A DNA stretch of 64,000 bases from Vibrio sp. HA2012 (GCF_002812955.1 NZ_PFXK01000006.1:62001-126000); one strand, 5' to 3'; positions 39,522 to 48,778 are shown, counted from the first letter of the stretch. The notes: generated by a model not told the origin, from the sequence alone. Made by a program: numbers and translations.

Positions 39522-39965
39522 GTCAAGGCGACCTGAGCTCAGGTCATCAAGTAAACGGCTGAGCCTGTGGTAACGAACACTGTGTAGCTGTTCGCAGGCC
39601 TGAGCTGCAAGCGCACAGGCAACATAGGTTTTTCCGGCTCCGGTCGGCCCGGTGATCAGAACGTTTTGGTTTTTGTGCAGGTAACCTCCGGTTAAGAGCT
39701 CACTCATTTGAGTACGCTTAAGTCCTCGCCCTTCTTTGTAGATAATCTGGCTTGGCAGAGCATCAACTCTGAGTTTGGCTTGCCGTTTTAAGCGTTGGAT
39801 CTTTGCCTGATTTCGACCCAGTAATTCACTTTCAAGAAGCAGGCTTAACCGCTGCTCGAAGTTAAGTTCTGCATAGGTGGATAACTGTTCTCGTTGTTGT
39901 TCCAGAGCCGACGCGGCATGGCTCAGGCGTAGTGATTTTAGCTGTTCATTTATCTGGTTCATCAT
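39507..39965 (-). pseudogene. istB: IstB helper ATPase, 3' truncated
   Basis: AAA+ ATP-binding helper of IS21 transposition, usually about 250 residues; here about 150. Walker A GPTGAGKTYVACALA is present, then the frame leaves the IS near SSGRLDG and stops in host DNA. Walker B and the rest of the ATPase core are missing, so it is not functional. Starts after AGGAG, 6 bases from the istA stop. Confidence 0.88.
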
Positions 39966-41713
39966 GATCTCCTAGTGATAACAGTTTGGGCCACGCACAT
40001 TGCTGTGCTGGATGTCCGGAGTTGATTCTGGTGAGGACGACAGCAAGCCTTCCCGATGGTTTTCAAGAAGGTTTTTGATGAACCGAAGATAGGGTTTATT
40101 CACCATCAGAGCATCTTTGCATGCCTGCTCTAAGCGAGTGTCCCCGTATTTTTTCGTCAGATTGAGAAGCCCAAGACAACTACGGTTGGCTTGCGCTGGA
40201 TGCGCTTTGGACATCAGCAAGCGATTGACGACTTCCTGTGTGGCTGCGCCAACTCTGCCTCCCCAACGAAGTAACCGCTCTGGCGACCATTTTTGATATT
40301 GATGGCTGCTGGGCATATGCTCCGGATAGGTACTGAGTCCATGCTCCTTTTTACTGACTGGATGCTGAGAGACCAAATTGCCTTGATGGTATATCTGTAT
40401 CAGCCTGGAGGTTGCCTCAAGTTCAACATGCTGACCGACTAACTGATGGGGTACCGAGTAATAATGTTTTTTGTATTCGATGTGATAATCCGGTCCGACT
40501 TTGGCACGTTTAATTTCTGTGTAGAGATAACGTTGTACCGGGAGTGGTTTCAGGGCTGGTTTATCCAAGGTATCGAACAGCTCTTTTCGGCTGGCTCCCA
40601 GCTGCTTCATCTGTCTTTGGTTCAGCGAGTCCATTAATTCACGGATGGAGAGATTCAGCTCTTTGAAGGTGTGGAAGGTGCGATGACGTAGTCGCATCAT
40701 GATCCAACGTTCCACGATAAGTACGGCATTTTCTGCCTTCGCTTTATCTTTGGGTTTATAGGGTCGGGCTGGCATAACAGCGGTTCGGTAATGGTAAGCC
40801 AGCTTTCGGTAACTATCGTTGAGTTTGGGCTCGTAGCGATCCGTTTTGGTGACGGCGGCTTTTAGGTTGTCAGGCACGAGAAGAGCCGGAACGCCACCGA
40901 AGTGTTCGAAGGCATTGGCATGAGCTTCCAGCCAGTGCTCAAGCCGCTGGCTTTCACAGGCTTCAACATAGGTGTAGTTGGAAGCCCCTAATGTTGCCAC
41001 GAAGATCTGAGCATTGTGGACTTCTCCGGTTTCAGGATTCACCACCGGGATGGTTGGCCCACAGTAGTCGATGAACAGTTTGTCACCGGCCAGGTGGCTC
41101 TGACGCATACTGCGTTTCTGTTTCTTTAACCAACGAGTGTAATGCTCGCAGAACTGGCTGTAACGATAAGCTCTCTCCTGATATTCAGCCAGATACTCCT
41201 CCCACAGAAGATGCTTACTCATGCCCTTACGTTTAAGTTCAACAAAACACTGACTGAAGTCCGGCATCACCTTTGTGTCGCTGGGTGTTTTGTCATGGTA
41301 AAGCACCTGAGCCAATTCAGTATCTGAGCAGTTTTCCGGAAGTGGCCAATGGACTGTACTTTGCTCAAAGCGGTTCAGTATTTCTGAGACCGTTGAGCGG
41401 CTGACTTTCGAGCAGGAAGCGATCTTTCTGGTCGATAGATTGCACTCATATTTAAGGCGTAATACCTCTTTGATATTTGTCATAGATGTTCTCTTTTTCG
41501 GCATTATCACTTCCTTGCTAAGTTAAGATGCATAACAAGAATAGTGAGTGATTGATTTAAAAGAGAAAAGAGGGATATTCCGGAGTAACCGGACAGGGTT
41601 TCCGCTCAACCGGACACTGATTCCGGAGTGAGTGCGAAAAATGGCTGGTTTATCCCGGAAATGGTGTCCGGATTAAAACGGGAATCGGTGGCTGGATTGC
41701 TCCGGAATACGCA
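39522..41713 (-). mobile_element. truncated IS21-family element
   Basis: Contains istA and a 3'-truncated istB on the minus strand. The istA-side end is intact: TGCGTATTCCGGA read from 41713 inward, with the repeated CCGGA/GTCCGG subterminal motifs typical of this family between 41575 and 41713. The other end is lost: istB breaks off inside the gene and the regulator fragment begins directly. The element therefore can no longer transpose by itself. The left junction is placed to within a few bases. Confidence 0.85.
39972..41504 (-). CDS. istA: IstA transposase (IS21 family)
   Basis: DDE transposase, about 510 residues, complete. N-terminal HTH (LRLKYECNLSTRKIASCSKVSRSTVSEILNRF). The retroviral-integrase-type core has the acidic triad in FIDYCGPTIP, LVPDNLKAAV and AENAVLIVERW. 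AAGGAAG precedes the ATG. Since the partner istB is truncated, it is probably idle unless an intact copy exists elsewhere. Confidence 0.92.
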   Translation of the reverse strand: MPKKRTSMTNIKEVLRLKYECNLSTRKIASCSKVSRSTVSEILNRFEQSTVHWPLPENCSDTELAQVLYHDKTPSDTKVMPDFSQCFVELKRKGMSKHLLWEEYLAEYQERAYRYSQFCEHYTRWLKKQKRSMRQSHLAGDKLFIDYCGPTIPVVNPETGEVHNAQIFVATLGASNYTYVEACESQRLEHWLEAHANAFEHFGGVPALLVPDNLKAAVTKTDRYEPKLNDSYRKLAYHYRTAVMPARPYKPKDKAKAENAVLIVERWIMMRLRHRTFHTFKELNLSIRELMDSLNQRQMKQLGASRKELFDTLDKPALKPLPVQRYLYTEIKRAKVGPDYHIEYKKHYYSVPHQLVGQHVELEATSRLIQIYHQGNLVSQHPVSKKEHGLSTYPEHMPSSHQYQKWSPERLLRWGGRVGAATQEVVNRLLMSKAHPAQANRSCLGLLNLTKKYGDTRLEQACKDALMVNKPYLRFIKNLLENHREGLLSSSPESTPDIQHSNVRGPNCYH

Positions 41714-41731
41714 AATGACCAAAGTTTCAGC

Positions 41732-42350
41732 TTAGATCACATCAATATTTGCGATTACGAAATCAATTAACAGACGTACACGCATAGGCAGATGATCTCG
41801 ATCGCGATACAACATAAACAATGTGCGGGCTTTGCTGCGCCAGTCAGGCAGCACATGGTTCATTTCCCCTTGTGTTATCATCGGCATAGCCAAGTAATCC
41901 GGTACATATCCGATGCCCAGTCCTTTTTTTATAGCGTGAGTCAGCATCAGCATCTCATCAACTTCGAGTTTCACGCTCTTTTGTGGATGATAGTCAAATT
42001 CTTCACCACTCTCTTTGTGTACCAGTTGCCATGGTGTTATTGGATTACAAATGATGGCGGGATGGCCGTACAACTTGTCTGGCGTGGATATGTCGGAAAT
42101 ATCATAATCAAGATGAGAGCATAAAATGAAATGAATATTTTTTACTGGCCTAGCTATCCAATTTTCTACTGCGGGGTGGCCAACCTGAAACGCTACATCT
42201 ATGGCTTCCGCTTCGATATCAATCAGAGAATTGGAAAAACGAAGATCTAGCTGAACATCTGGGTATTGCAGCAGAAAATCATAAAAAATGGAGCGTAGAA
42301 ACTGAGAGCCTGCGTTGATCGGAGCTGAAATTCGAATCTTGCGGTTCAAC
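41732..42350 (-). pseudogene. LysR-type regulator lacking its DNA-binding domain
   Basis: About 205 residues of the LysR substrate-binding domain (RKIRISAPINAGSQFL.. to ..FVIANIDVI). The normal N-terminal winged-helix of ~80 residues is missing: at about position 42350 the sequence changes to a piece of an AraC-type gene on the opposite strand. The 3' end lies 18 bases from the IS21 end. It cannot bind DNA as a regulator; probably a relic. Confidence 0.85.
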
Positions 42351-42643
42351 AAAAAATGCATCAAAGTTATGCGGGATCATTGTCCATTCATCAGTTAGCA
42401 AAGCAAGTAAATCTTACTGAACGAACAATGCAAAGACGGTTTCTAAAGGCTACTGGTTACAACCCTAATCAATATTTGCAGCGTCTCAGAGTACAGAATG
42501 CATGTGACTATCTGGAAAGCACACAACGTTCATTTGAGTGGATAGCCAATCAGGTTGGTTACGAAGATATCAGCGCATGCCGAAAGGTTTTTATCAAAAT
42601 TGTTGGATTAACTCCACGAGAGTTCCGAAAACGATTTTCCTGA
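42345..42643 (+). pseudogene. 3' fragment of the GlxA/AraC-type regulator gene
   Basis: About 95 residues of a C-terminal AraC double HTH (SLSIHQLAKQVNLTERTMQRRFLKATGYNPNQYLQRLRVQNACDYL..FEWIANQVGYEDISACRKVF..GLTPREFRKRF). It fits as the tail of the gene whose head is at 39.4 kb. A start codon exists, so a free DNA-binding fragment could be made, but there is no ribosome site and I see it as a relic. Confidence 0.8.
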
Positions 42644-42833
42644 TTCAGATTCTAGCTGAATCGGAAATGCCCCATTTTTGTTTTACGAACCAGTACAAAG
42701 GATAGTGGTTAGCTTTGCAGCAAAGCGTTTGTATTCATTATCTTAAATTTTGGGCAATTAATCAGGTAATTATTGTTATCGTGTCTATATTATATCGCTA
42801 CTAAATGTAGACATTGTCTGTTGAAAAAGATTG

Positions 42834-43241
42834 TTAAGTGAAATTATGAAACCATTACTAAGCGAGGCGTATCAGTTACTTCTAGAGCTTGAAAAGTTCG
42901 ATGATATAAGCCTTCTCAATAGAGCTAGCATTGTTGACGAAATCAACGATAAAAATGAAATGCTTTGGCAAAACATAACTTCCTTTAACCAGCAGGTAAG
43001 GGATCTTTTTATGACAAAGGATAAGCTTAGCAAACAGGAATTCCTCGAAAAACTTGTCATGGTTCGAGTTGAGGCAATGAATATTTCAACTGAGTTTGAT
43101 AATTTTAGAGAGGAATTTGATAATGCGTTTTTACAGAATCGTGACAACATTTAACAAACGCATTAAATATCGCGCGTTTAAAGACATTGCTTCGCGGTAC
43201 GCGCTGGACTCGCAATAAGTTGCTCACCATTTATACAGGCG
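42834..43241 (+). mobile_element. single integron gene cassette
   Basis: Bounded on the left by GTTAAGT, which fits the integron core GTTRRRY, and on the right by an attC site. Content is one short gene whose TAA stop is the first triplet of the attC (TAACAAACG), the usual cassette layout. Size of about 408 bp is typical. No integrase gene or second attC is in the window. Confidence 0.7.
42846..43154 (+). CDS. hypothetical cassette protein
   Basis: Protein of about 102 residues from MKPLLSEAYQLLLELEKF; a TTG five codons earlier is less likely. Almost all helical by composition, Leu/Glu/Asn-rich, probably coiled coil, with no motif I recognise. It is the only gene of the predicted integron cassette. 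Cassette proteins of this size often act in toxin-antitoxin or phage defence, but nothing here shows that. Confidence 0.6.
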   Translation: MKPLLSEAYQLLLELEKFDDISLLNRASIVDEINDKNEMLWQNITSFNQQVRDLFMTKDKLSKQEFLEKLVMVRVEAMNISTEFDNFREEFDNAFLQNRDNI

Positions 43242-43247
43242 TTCAAT
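43149..43247 (+). other. integron attC recombination site
   Basis: Begins ATTTAAC (R'' box RYYYAAC), then AAACGCATTAAAT; ends CACCATTTATACAGGCGTTCAAT. The blocks AACAAACGC, GGACTCGCAA, GTTGCTCACCATTTA and GGCGTT are the conserved pieces of Vibrio attC sites. The last core reads GTTCAAT instead of GTTRRRY, as expected if the bases after the G come from the host target. Confidence 0.75.
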
Positions 43248-43351
43248 CATTCCTCGAATGTTTATGTCTGACTTCGATCTGAAGTGGTTCTACGCTAGTT
43301 TAGGGGATGTTTACAGTGGAGTCTGAGGTGTGAGTGAAAACATTCATCTTT

Positions 43352-43376
43352 ACAAAGGCCCGTTAAGAGCCTTTGT
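43352..43376 (-). terminator. hairpin after the GH4 gene
   Basis: ACAAAGGC and GCCTTTGT, an 8-bp stem with 9-base loop, just after the GH4 stop on the minus strand. The T run is poor. Confidence 0.5.
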
Positions 43377-43391
43377 TATTAGTGGTTTGGG

Positions 43392-44729
43392 TTACGCGTC
43401 CTTTTCAAAGAACTGCGGAAGATAAGCTCTGTTTTCCGTTAGAATATCATCAACAAGTTTCTTCGCTGTTGGCATATTAATCACCGTACGGTTAAGCGTC
43501 AGCGCATTAATAAGCTGTTGGCGTGAACCGGTAAACCACGCGTCAACCACCAGTTTTTCAAAGCCAAGCTGAGTTTCAATCATCGCCTTCTGGAAGGTCG
43601 GAATGTTACCAATGGCATATGGCTCTACTCCGTGATTCATCAGTGTTGCTGGTACTTCAACCATAGCATCATCCTGCAGGTTGCTGATAATGCCTTTGTT
43701 AGGAACAATCACAAGGTACTTTTCCCCCTGATTAAACAGCACGGATGCCGCAACCCGAACCATATAAATGCCATGAACATCGGCGTGCATGTTTTCTGGT
43801 TCTGTGGTGTCGTTTTCAATGATACGGCGACACATGGCAAACACGTTTTTCTCGCGGCCATTAATGACCTGGCGGGCACGGGTATTGTTAATGTCTTCTT
43901 TGGCGACCATTTTTTCAGGGTACAGGTAGTATTGCAGGTAAGTGCTTGGCAGGTATTCCGGATTATCCGCCAGCATCATCTGCATATTTTTGAATGTGGC
44001 TTGCCAGGACGGGTCATGAGCAATATCAACGGCACTGGCTTCCAGGCCTTTTTCCAGAATGATGTCTTTGATCTGTTGTGTCAGATCTTCCCCCTGACGG
44101 TTACGGACCTTGGTAAACCAGCCGTAGTGGTTCAGGCCATAGTATTCCGGTACCAGATCCCAAAGCTCACAACCAAGCATTTTGGCGTAACTTTCCATGA
44201 TCACACAGGGCATATCACAGATATTAAGAATCTTCTTATCGTCCGGGAAAACGCGGTTGAGCGCTTCTGCGACGATGGCGGCAGGGTTGGTATAGTTAAG
44301 TACCCATGCATCTGGGCTGAATTTACGAATATCTTTAATTAAATCAATCATATCACCGATAGAACGAAGACCATATGCCATGCCGCCTGCACCGCACGTT
44401 TCCTGACCAACGCAGCCGTGAGACAGAGAGATTTGTTCATCACGTTCACGCATAGCAAGGCCACCGGTACGGATCTGGATGAAGAAGACATCGGTATTTC
44501 TGAACGCTTCTTCCCGGTCAGTGGTGAAAACAAACTCTTCAACTTCCGGGTATTTTTCTCTCAGCAGGATCTTCGTCGCTTCGGCATTAAGCTTTTGGCG
44601 TTCGCCATCGATATCATAAAAACGGACAGTTTTAAGCGGCAGATTATCTTTTTCCGCGATCAAACTCATCATCATACCCAGAGTGTAAGTAGAGCCGCCG
44701 CCGATAATGGTCAGGTTTTGTCGTTTCAT
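43392..44729 (-). CDS. GH4 6-phospho-alpha-glucosidase
   Basis: NAD- and Mn-dependent glycosidase of family GH4, about 445 residues, close to GlvA/MalH. NAD-binding loop LTIIGGGSTYTLGMMM; metal-binding Cys and His in ICDMPC and YGLNHYGW; conserved VGQETCGAGG and NYTNPAAIV. Such enzymes split maltose-6'-phosphate or related phosphodisaccharides made by a PTS. No PTS gene is in the window, so the substrate source is elsewhere. Start MKRQNLT fits homologues. Divergent from its likely regulator. Confidence 0.88.
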   Translation of the reverse strand: MKRQNLTIIGGGSTYTLGMMMSLIAEKDNLPLKTVRFYDIDGERQKLNAEATKILLREKYPEVEEFVFTTDREEAFRNTDVFFIQIRTGGLAMRERDEQISLSHGCVGQETCGAGGMAYGLRSIGDMIDLIKDIRKFSPDAWVLNYTNPAAIVAEALNRVFPDDKKILNICDMPCVIMESYAKMLGCELWDLVPEYYGLNHYGWFTKVRNRQGEDLTQQIKDIILEKGLEASAVDIAHDPSWQATFKNMQMMLADNPEYLPSTYLQYYLYPEKMVAKEDINNTRARQVINGREKNVFAMCRRIIENDTTEPENMHADVHGIYMVRVAASVLFNQGEKYLVIVPNKGIISNLQDDAMVEVPATLMNHGVEPYAIGNIPTFQKAMIETQLGFEKLVVDAWFTGSRQQLINALTLNRTVINMPTAKKLVDDILTENRAYLPQFFEKDA

Positions 44730-44760
44730 TGTAGGATCTCGTTCTATTATGTATTGGATA

Positions 44761-44841
44761 TGTACATAATATGTATACATATGGTGTACATGTCAATGTT
44801 AAAAAGAGACTTAATGTCTATTTAATGTATACTTTGTGTAT
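44761..44841. promoter_or_regulatory. GntR-type operator cluster between the GH4 and GntR genes
   Basis: Perfect palindrome ATATGTA-TACATAT (44769-44782), flanked by TGTACA at 44761-44766 and 44785-44790, with TGTATAC and TGTATATG near the GntR start. Repeated G-TA-C palindromes suit a GntR/HutC (UTRA) dimer that controls both divergent genes. Confidence 0.65.
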
Positions 44842-44862
44842 ATGTTTTAATGTTGAGACTCT

Positions 44863-45573
44863 ATGAAACCTGTCTATTTGAAAATTGCTGATGATCTGGT
44901 AAGTAAAATAAAATCAGGAACCTACCAGGAAGGTGACATGCTTCCTCCGGAAAATCTGCTGTTGGAAACCTATAGCGTCAGCCGGATGACGGTAAGAAAG
45001 GCCCTTGCGCTTCTGGTGGAGCAGGATTTGCTTTATCGGGTGAAAGGGCGGGGAACTTTCATCAAAAAACACAAATCAGCGGTTCATGATGCTTTCTACC
45101 TCCGCGGTTTTTATGCCTGTGTGAAAGCGCAGGGCAAAGAGCCAACCACTGAAATCGTGACCTTTGAAGTTCAGGAGCCAAACTCTTTGGTTGCCTCTAA
45201 GCTGGAGCTTCATGAACAGGATAAGGTTTACCATATTGAACGCTTGCGCCTGATTGATGGTGAACCTGAGATGCTGGAAAGCACATACCTGCCACTCTCT
45301 TTATTTTCTGACCTGACTGTTGATGCCATGAAAGGCTCAAAGTATGAATATATTGAAGGCAAAGGGATGAAAATTGCGCAAAGCAGACAGACCGTATTGC
45401 CTGAAATCGCAGACAAAAAAGTCAACAAGCTTCTGGGGGTGAAAGATGATTCTCCGCTGTTGAAAGTGCTCTCGGTGGGTGAGTTTGATGACGGAACGAT
45501 ATTTGAGTACAGCATTAATTATTTCAAGCTTAATCAATACAGTTTTGAATTTGTTGCTAAGCGTCCAAATTAG
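44863..45573 (+). CDS. GntR-family (HutC/UTRA) regulator
   Basis: 236 residues. Winged helix at 1-~70 (PVYLKIADDLVSKIKSGTYQEGDMLPPENLLLETYSVSRMTVRKALALLVEQDLL), UTRA ligand domain at ~90-230. UTRA regulators of this kind (TreR, GmuR) bind sugar phosphates, which fits the divergent GH4 phosphoglucosidase. A 145-bp piece of this gene is copied at 52.3 kb. Confidence 0.9.
   Translation: MKPVYLKIADDLVSKIKSGTYQEGDMLPPENLLLETYSVSRMTVRKALALLVEQDLLYRVKGRGTFIKKHKSAVHDAFYLRGFYACVKAQGKEPTTEIVTFEVQEPNSLVASKLELHEQDKVYHIERLRLIDGEPEMLESTYLPLSLFSDLTVDAMKGSKYEYIEGKGMKIAQSRQTVLPEIADKKVNKLLGVKDDSPLLKVLSVGEFDDGTIFEYSINYFKLNQYSFEFVAKRPN
45283..45427 (+). repeat. 145-bp direct repeat, copy 1 (inside intact GntR gene)
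   Basis: Matches 52306-52450 without gaps, with about ten differences. The two copies bracket the D-galactonate operon. Confidence 0.9.
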
Positions 45574-45675
45574 CCTTAACGATAAGAATTGGCTTACTTG
45601 AAAGAAGAAGTGGCGGTTGATACTTTTAATTTGGCTTTGGTTTGTTAGAAGCAAGATAATACACTGGAATAAAAA

Positions 45676-45698
45676 AAGTGCGCCTTAACAGCGCACTT
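45676..45698 (-). terminator. terminator of the dgo operon
   Basis: AAGTGCGC-cttaaca-GCGCACTT, an 8-bp perfect stem with a run of T on the minus strand, after the dgoD stop. Confidence 0.85.
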
Positions 45699-45737
45699 CT
45701 ACTATCTTAATTCTTGTGCCATTTTTTTGATCTAAAC

Positions 45738-46898
45738 TTACCACTCGGCAAAGGAACCATCTTCATTGGTCCAGTGAGGGTTTCGCCAAGCTGGCTGCGA
45801 CCTAGCTTTTACATCCTGATCCCGCATAAAGTCTTCATCGATGTCGATCCCTAAGCCATCACCTTCAAGGTTCATGCAATAGCCGCTATCAAATTCGAAC
45901 ACCTGCTTATTATTAATATAGTCAAGTACATCACATCCCTTATTGTAGTGAATACCAACACTCTGCTCCTGTATAATGGCATTTTGACAAGTTGTATCGA
46001 TATGAACAGATGATGCCAAAGCAATCGGACCTAGTGGGCAATGCGGTGCAAGAGCGACATCATAAGCTTCTGCCATTGAAGCTATTTTCTTCAGCTCAGT
46101 AATGCCACCACAGTGACATACATCTGGCTGAATAATATCAACACCACCATGTTTCAGTAATTCCTTAAACTCCCAGCGTGTGTGTAACCGTTCACCCGTC
46201 GCAATTGGAATCGCTCCATATTGAGCAATTTCGTGGATAGACTCACTAAAATGTTCCGCTAACACAGGCTCTTCTACAAACATAGGTTTCATCGGTTCTA
46301 GTTCTCGCATGAGAACTTTTGCCATAGGTTTATGAACCCGGCCATGAAAATCGATACCAATGCCGAAATCTTTACCCATCGCATCACGCAGGCTCTGAAC
46401 GCGCTCAAGCAGCGCATCTACTTTGCTGAAGTTATCGATAAAGTTCAGCTCATCGGTACCATTCATCTTAATTGCAGAGAAACCTTTTGTTACGCGATCT
46501 TTTGCCATGTTAACCACGTCATCCGGGCGGTCACCACCAATCCACGAGTAGGTTTTAATTTTATTACGGCATTTACCGCCGATAAGCTCATAAGCCGGAA
46601 CGCCCAAAGCTTTACCTTTAATATCCCACAACGCCTGATCGATACCCGACAGTGCCGACATCATAACTGGGCCGCCACGGTAAAATGAAGAGCGATGCAG
46701 GTAGTTCCAATGTAATTCGATATCAAACGGGTCTTTACCAATCAGATATTCCATCATCTCGTCGACACAAGCATGAACAGTATGAGTACGGCCTTCTAAA
46801 CTAGGCTCACCCCAACCGACAATACCCTCATCAGTGACAATCTTGAGGAATCCCCAACGTGGTGCCACTATGAATGTTTCATAACTAATTATTTTCAT
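45738..46898 (-). CDS. dgoD: D-galactonate dehydratase
   Basis: Enolase-superfamily enzyme that turns D-galactonate into 2-dehydro-3-deoxygalactonate. 386 residues, very close to E. coli DgoD throughout: FYRGGPVMMSALSGIDQALWDIKGK, the metal ligands in DFHGRVH and FVEEPVL, GERLHTRWEF, and the C-terminal catalytic LAPHCPLGPIALAS. The ending WRNPHWTNEDGSFAEW is also shared. Last gene of the operon, 9 bases after the TRAP permease. Confidence 0.96.
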   Translation of the reverse strand: MKIISYETFIVAPRWGFLKIVTDEGIVGWGEPSLEGRTHTVHACVDEMMEYLIGKDPFDIELHWNYLHRSSFYRGGPVMMSALSGIDQALWDIKGKALGVPAYELIGGKCRNKIKTYSWIGGDRPDDVVNMAKDRVTKGFSAIKMNGTDELNFIDNFSKVDALLERVQSLRDAMGKDFGIGIDFHGRVHKPMAKVLMRELEPMKPMFVEEPVLAEHFSESIHEIAQYGAIPIATGERLHTRWEFKELLKHGGVDIIQPDVCHCGGITELKKIASMAEAYDVALAPHCPLGPIALASSVHIDTTCQNAIIQEQSVGIHYNKGCDVLDYINNKQVFEFDSGYCMNLEGDGLGIDIDEDFMRDQDVKARSQPAWRNPHWTNEDGSFAEW

Positions 46899-46907
46899 AT
46901 TTATCTC

Positions 46908-48188
46908 TTACTTAAACAGTTCGGGTAAAAATGTGATCACGCCAGGCATGAACACCAGTGCAATTTGGACAAGCAACATACTAATAAGGAACGGAACTAT
47001 CGCTCGGGTTAATTGAACAATAGAAGATCCCGTGATTCCTTTCGCAACAAACAGGTTCACACCTACAGGAGGGGTAATTAACGCCAGTTCGGTACCAACA
47101 ATCAGAATAATACCGAAATGGAATGGGCTGATGCCTAATTGCACAAGTATTGGTAAGAACAATGGGGTATAAATTAAAATCTGAGCCGCTGTTTCGATAA
47201 ACAAGCCGGTGAACATAATCAGCGCAACAAATATCAAAAGAATAATTGTTGGGCTATCCGTGACTTGCAGAATCGCTTCACCGATCATTTGCGGAATCAT
47301 ACTAATGGTCAGGTAACGCGCAAATGCAGTAGCAAAACCCAGAATAATAATGACACAACCTGTTGTCAGAGCCGCACGGGAAATTGTCGGGATCAGATCT
47401 TTAAATGCCATTTCTTTGTGAATAAAGAAACTAACAATCAAAGTATAGATTACGGTAATACAGGCTGCTTCAGTCGCAGTAAAAATACCCGAATAAATAC
47501 CACCTAAAATAATTACCGGCGTCAGCAATGCCCACTTAGCTTCCCAGAATGTCGACTTCACACGTGACAGATTAAAACCTTCTTCCTGTCCGCGATATCC
47601 GCGTTTTTTAGCAATAAGATAAACAGCGAGAATCAAGCCGAAACCAATCATTCCACCAGGTACAAAACCGGCAAGGAACATATCACCGATGGAGATCTCA
47701 GCCGTCACCGCATAGATGATCATAGGAATCGATGGTGGAATCAAAATGCCCAGAGAGCCCGCAGAAGCTGTCAGAGCACCAGCAAAGTGGCGGTTATAAC
47801 CCTTCTCAATCATCGAAGGAACCATCATCGAACCAATCGCAGCTACGGTCGCCGGGGACGAACCGGAAATAGCAGCAAAGAACATACAGGCGACAACCGT
47901 TACAATGCCAAGTCCGCCGGGTGCACGGCCAACTAAACTCGAGGCAAAGTTCACTATCCGCGAAGATAGGCCGCCCTTTTCCATCACAAATCCCGATAAA
48001 ATAAACATCGGAATGGCAAGGTAGGTAAATGAATCGAGAGCGGTGAATGATGTCTGAGAAATAAACGACATCGGGATATCAGCAAGTACCAACGCAAACG
48101 CGGTGCTCATGCCAATACTGATGGCAATTGGCATTCCGATAAACAACAGAATTACAAACACAGCCATTGTAATTAAAAAGGTATCCAT
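46908..48188 (-). CDS. TRAP transporter large permease (DctM type)
   Basis: Twelve-TM ion-coupled permease of about 426 residues. Family blocks: AISGSSPATVAAIGSMMVPSMIEKGY, GSLGILIPPSIPMIIY, and TPPVGVNLFVAKG. I chose the ATG of MDTFLITMAVF, one base after the small-subunit stop, with GAGG before it. By operon context it should import D-galactonate; that is inference. Confidence 0.93.
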   Translation of the reverse strand: MDTFLITMAVFVILLFIGMPIAISIGMSTAFALVLADIPMSFISQTSFTALDSFTYLAIPMFILSGFVMEKGGLSSRIVNFASSLVGRAPGGLGIVTVVACMFFAAISGSSPATVAAIGSMMVPSMIEKGYNRHFAGALTASAGSLGILIPPSIPMIIYAVTAEISIGDMFLAGFVPGGMIGFGLILAVYLIAKKRGYRGQEEGFNLSRVKSTFWEAKWALLTPVIILGGIYSGIFTATEAACITVIYTLIVSFFIHKEMAFKDLIPTISRAALTTGCVIIILGFATAFARYLTISMIPQMIGEAILQVTDSPTIILLIFVALIMFTGLFIETAAQILIYTPLFLPILVQLGISPFHFGIILIVGTELALITPPVGVNLFVAKGITGSSIVQLTRAIVPFLISMLLVQIALVFMPGVITFLPELFK

Positions 48189-48189
48189 G

Positions 48190-48735
48190 TTATTTCTGAC
48201 CTCGCTCATCTATAACTTTTTGCAGTGCTTCTTCAGCTTCAGACATTGCATATTCATGCTCAAGCTTTCCGGTAATCCGGCGATAAACCCGCTGAACCAG
48301 GCGTAATGCAATTAAGTAAAAACAAAATGGTATGATTGCGTATACCCAACCCGCTTTCCAATCCAGAGCCGGTGTCGTTTGTTCGATATTAAGGGCATCA
48401 ACGGATATTTCTAATCCGTAATAACCAATCCATGCCATAAAAGCCGCAAATGACAAATCAATAATAGAGTCTAGAATTCTTTTCTTATTACCGGTCACAA
48501 GTCCGTCAATAATTTCGACGCGAACGTGTGCACCTCTGACAACCGCCAGGCTGGCAGCAAAGTAAACAAGCGATATAAATACATATCGGGCAAGTTCTTC
48601 TGTCCATGACAGGGAAAAATTAAATATGAAACGAAATAATATTTGTAAAAAACATAAAACAATTAAAGAAATAAAGAGTATTGTACTTATGTATTCCTCT
48701 ATATTGTCAAAGAAGGAAGTTTTCTTGTCACTCAT
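48190..48735 (-). CDS. TRAP transporter small permease (DctQ type)
   Basis: Protein of 181 residues with four TM helices (residues ~15-35, 47-67, 87-107, 129-149) and the conserved SLSWTEELARYVFI. Needed for assembly of the large permease. A charged C-terminal tail follows. Confidence 0.92.
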   Translation of the reverse strand: MSDKKTSFFDNIEEYISTILFISLIVLCFLQILFRFIFNFSLSWTEELARYVFISLVYFAASLAVVRGAHVRVEIIDGLVTGNKKRILDSIIDLSFAAFMAWIGYYGLEISVDALNIEQTTPALDWKAGWVYAIIPFCFYLIALRLVQRVYRRITGKLEHEYAMSEAEEALQKVIDERGQK

Positions 48736-48752
48736 ATAGACACCAAGATTAT

Positions 48753-48778
48753 TTAAGAGCTGCGAATGCAGCTCTTAA
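48753..48778 (-). terminator. intercistronic hairpin after the TRAP binding-protein gene
   Basis: TTAAGAGCTGC and GCAGCTCTTAA form a perfect 11-bp stem with loop GAAT. The following bases (ATAATC) are only weakly T-rich, so it may act more as a 3' RNA-stabilising stop that lets the binding protein be made in excess. Confidence 0.65.

Noticed and set aside
42831..42845. TTG start for the cassette gene
   Set aside because: It would put the start upstream of the cassette border GTTAAGT; the internal ATG keeps the gene inside the cassette.
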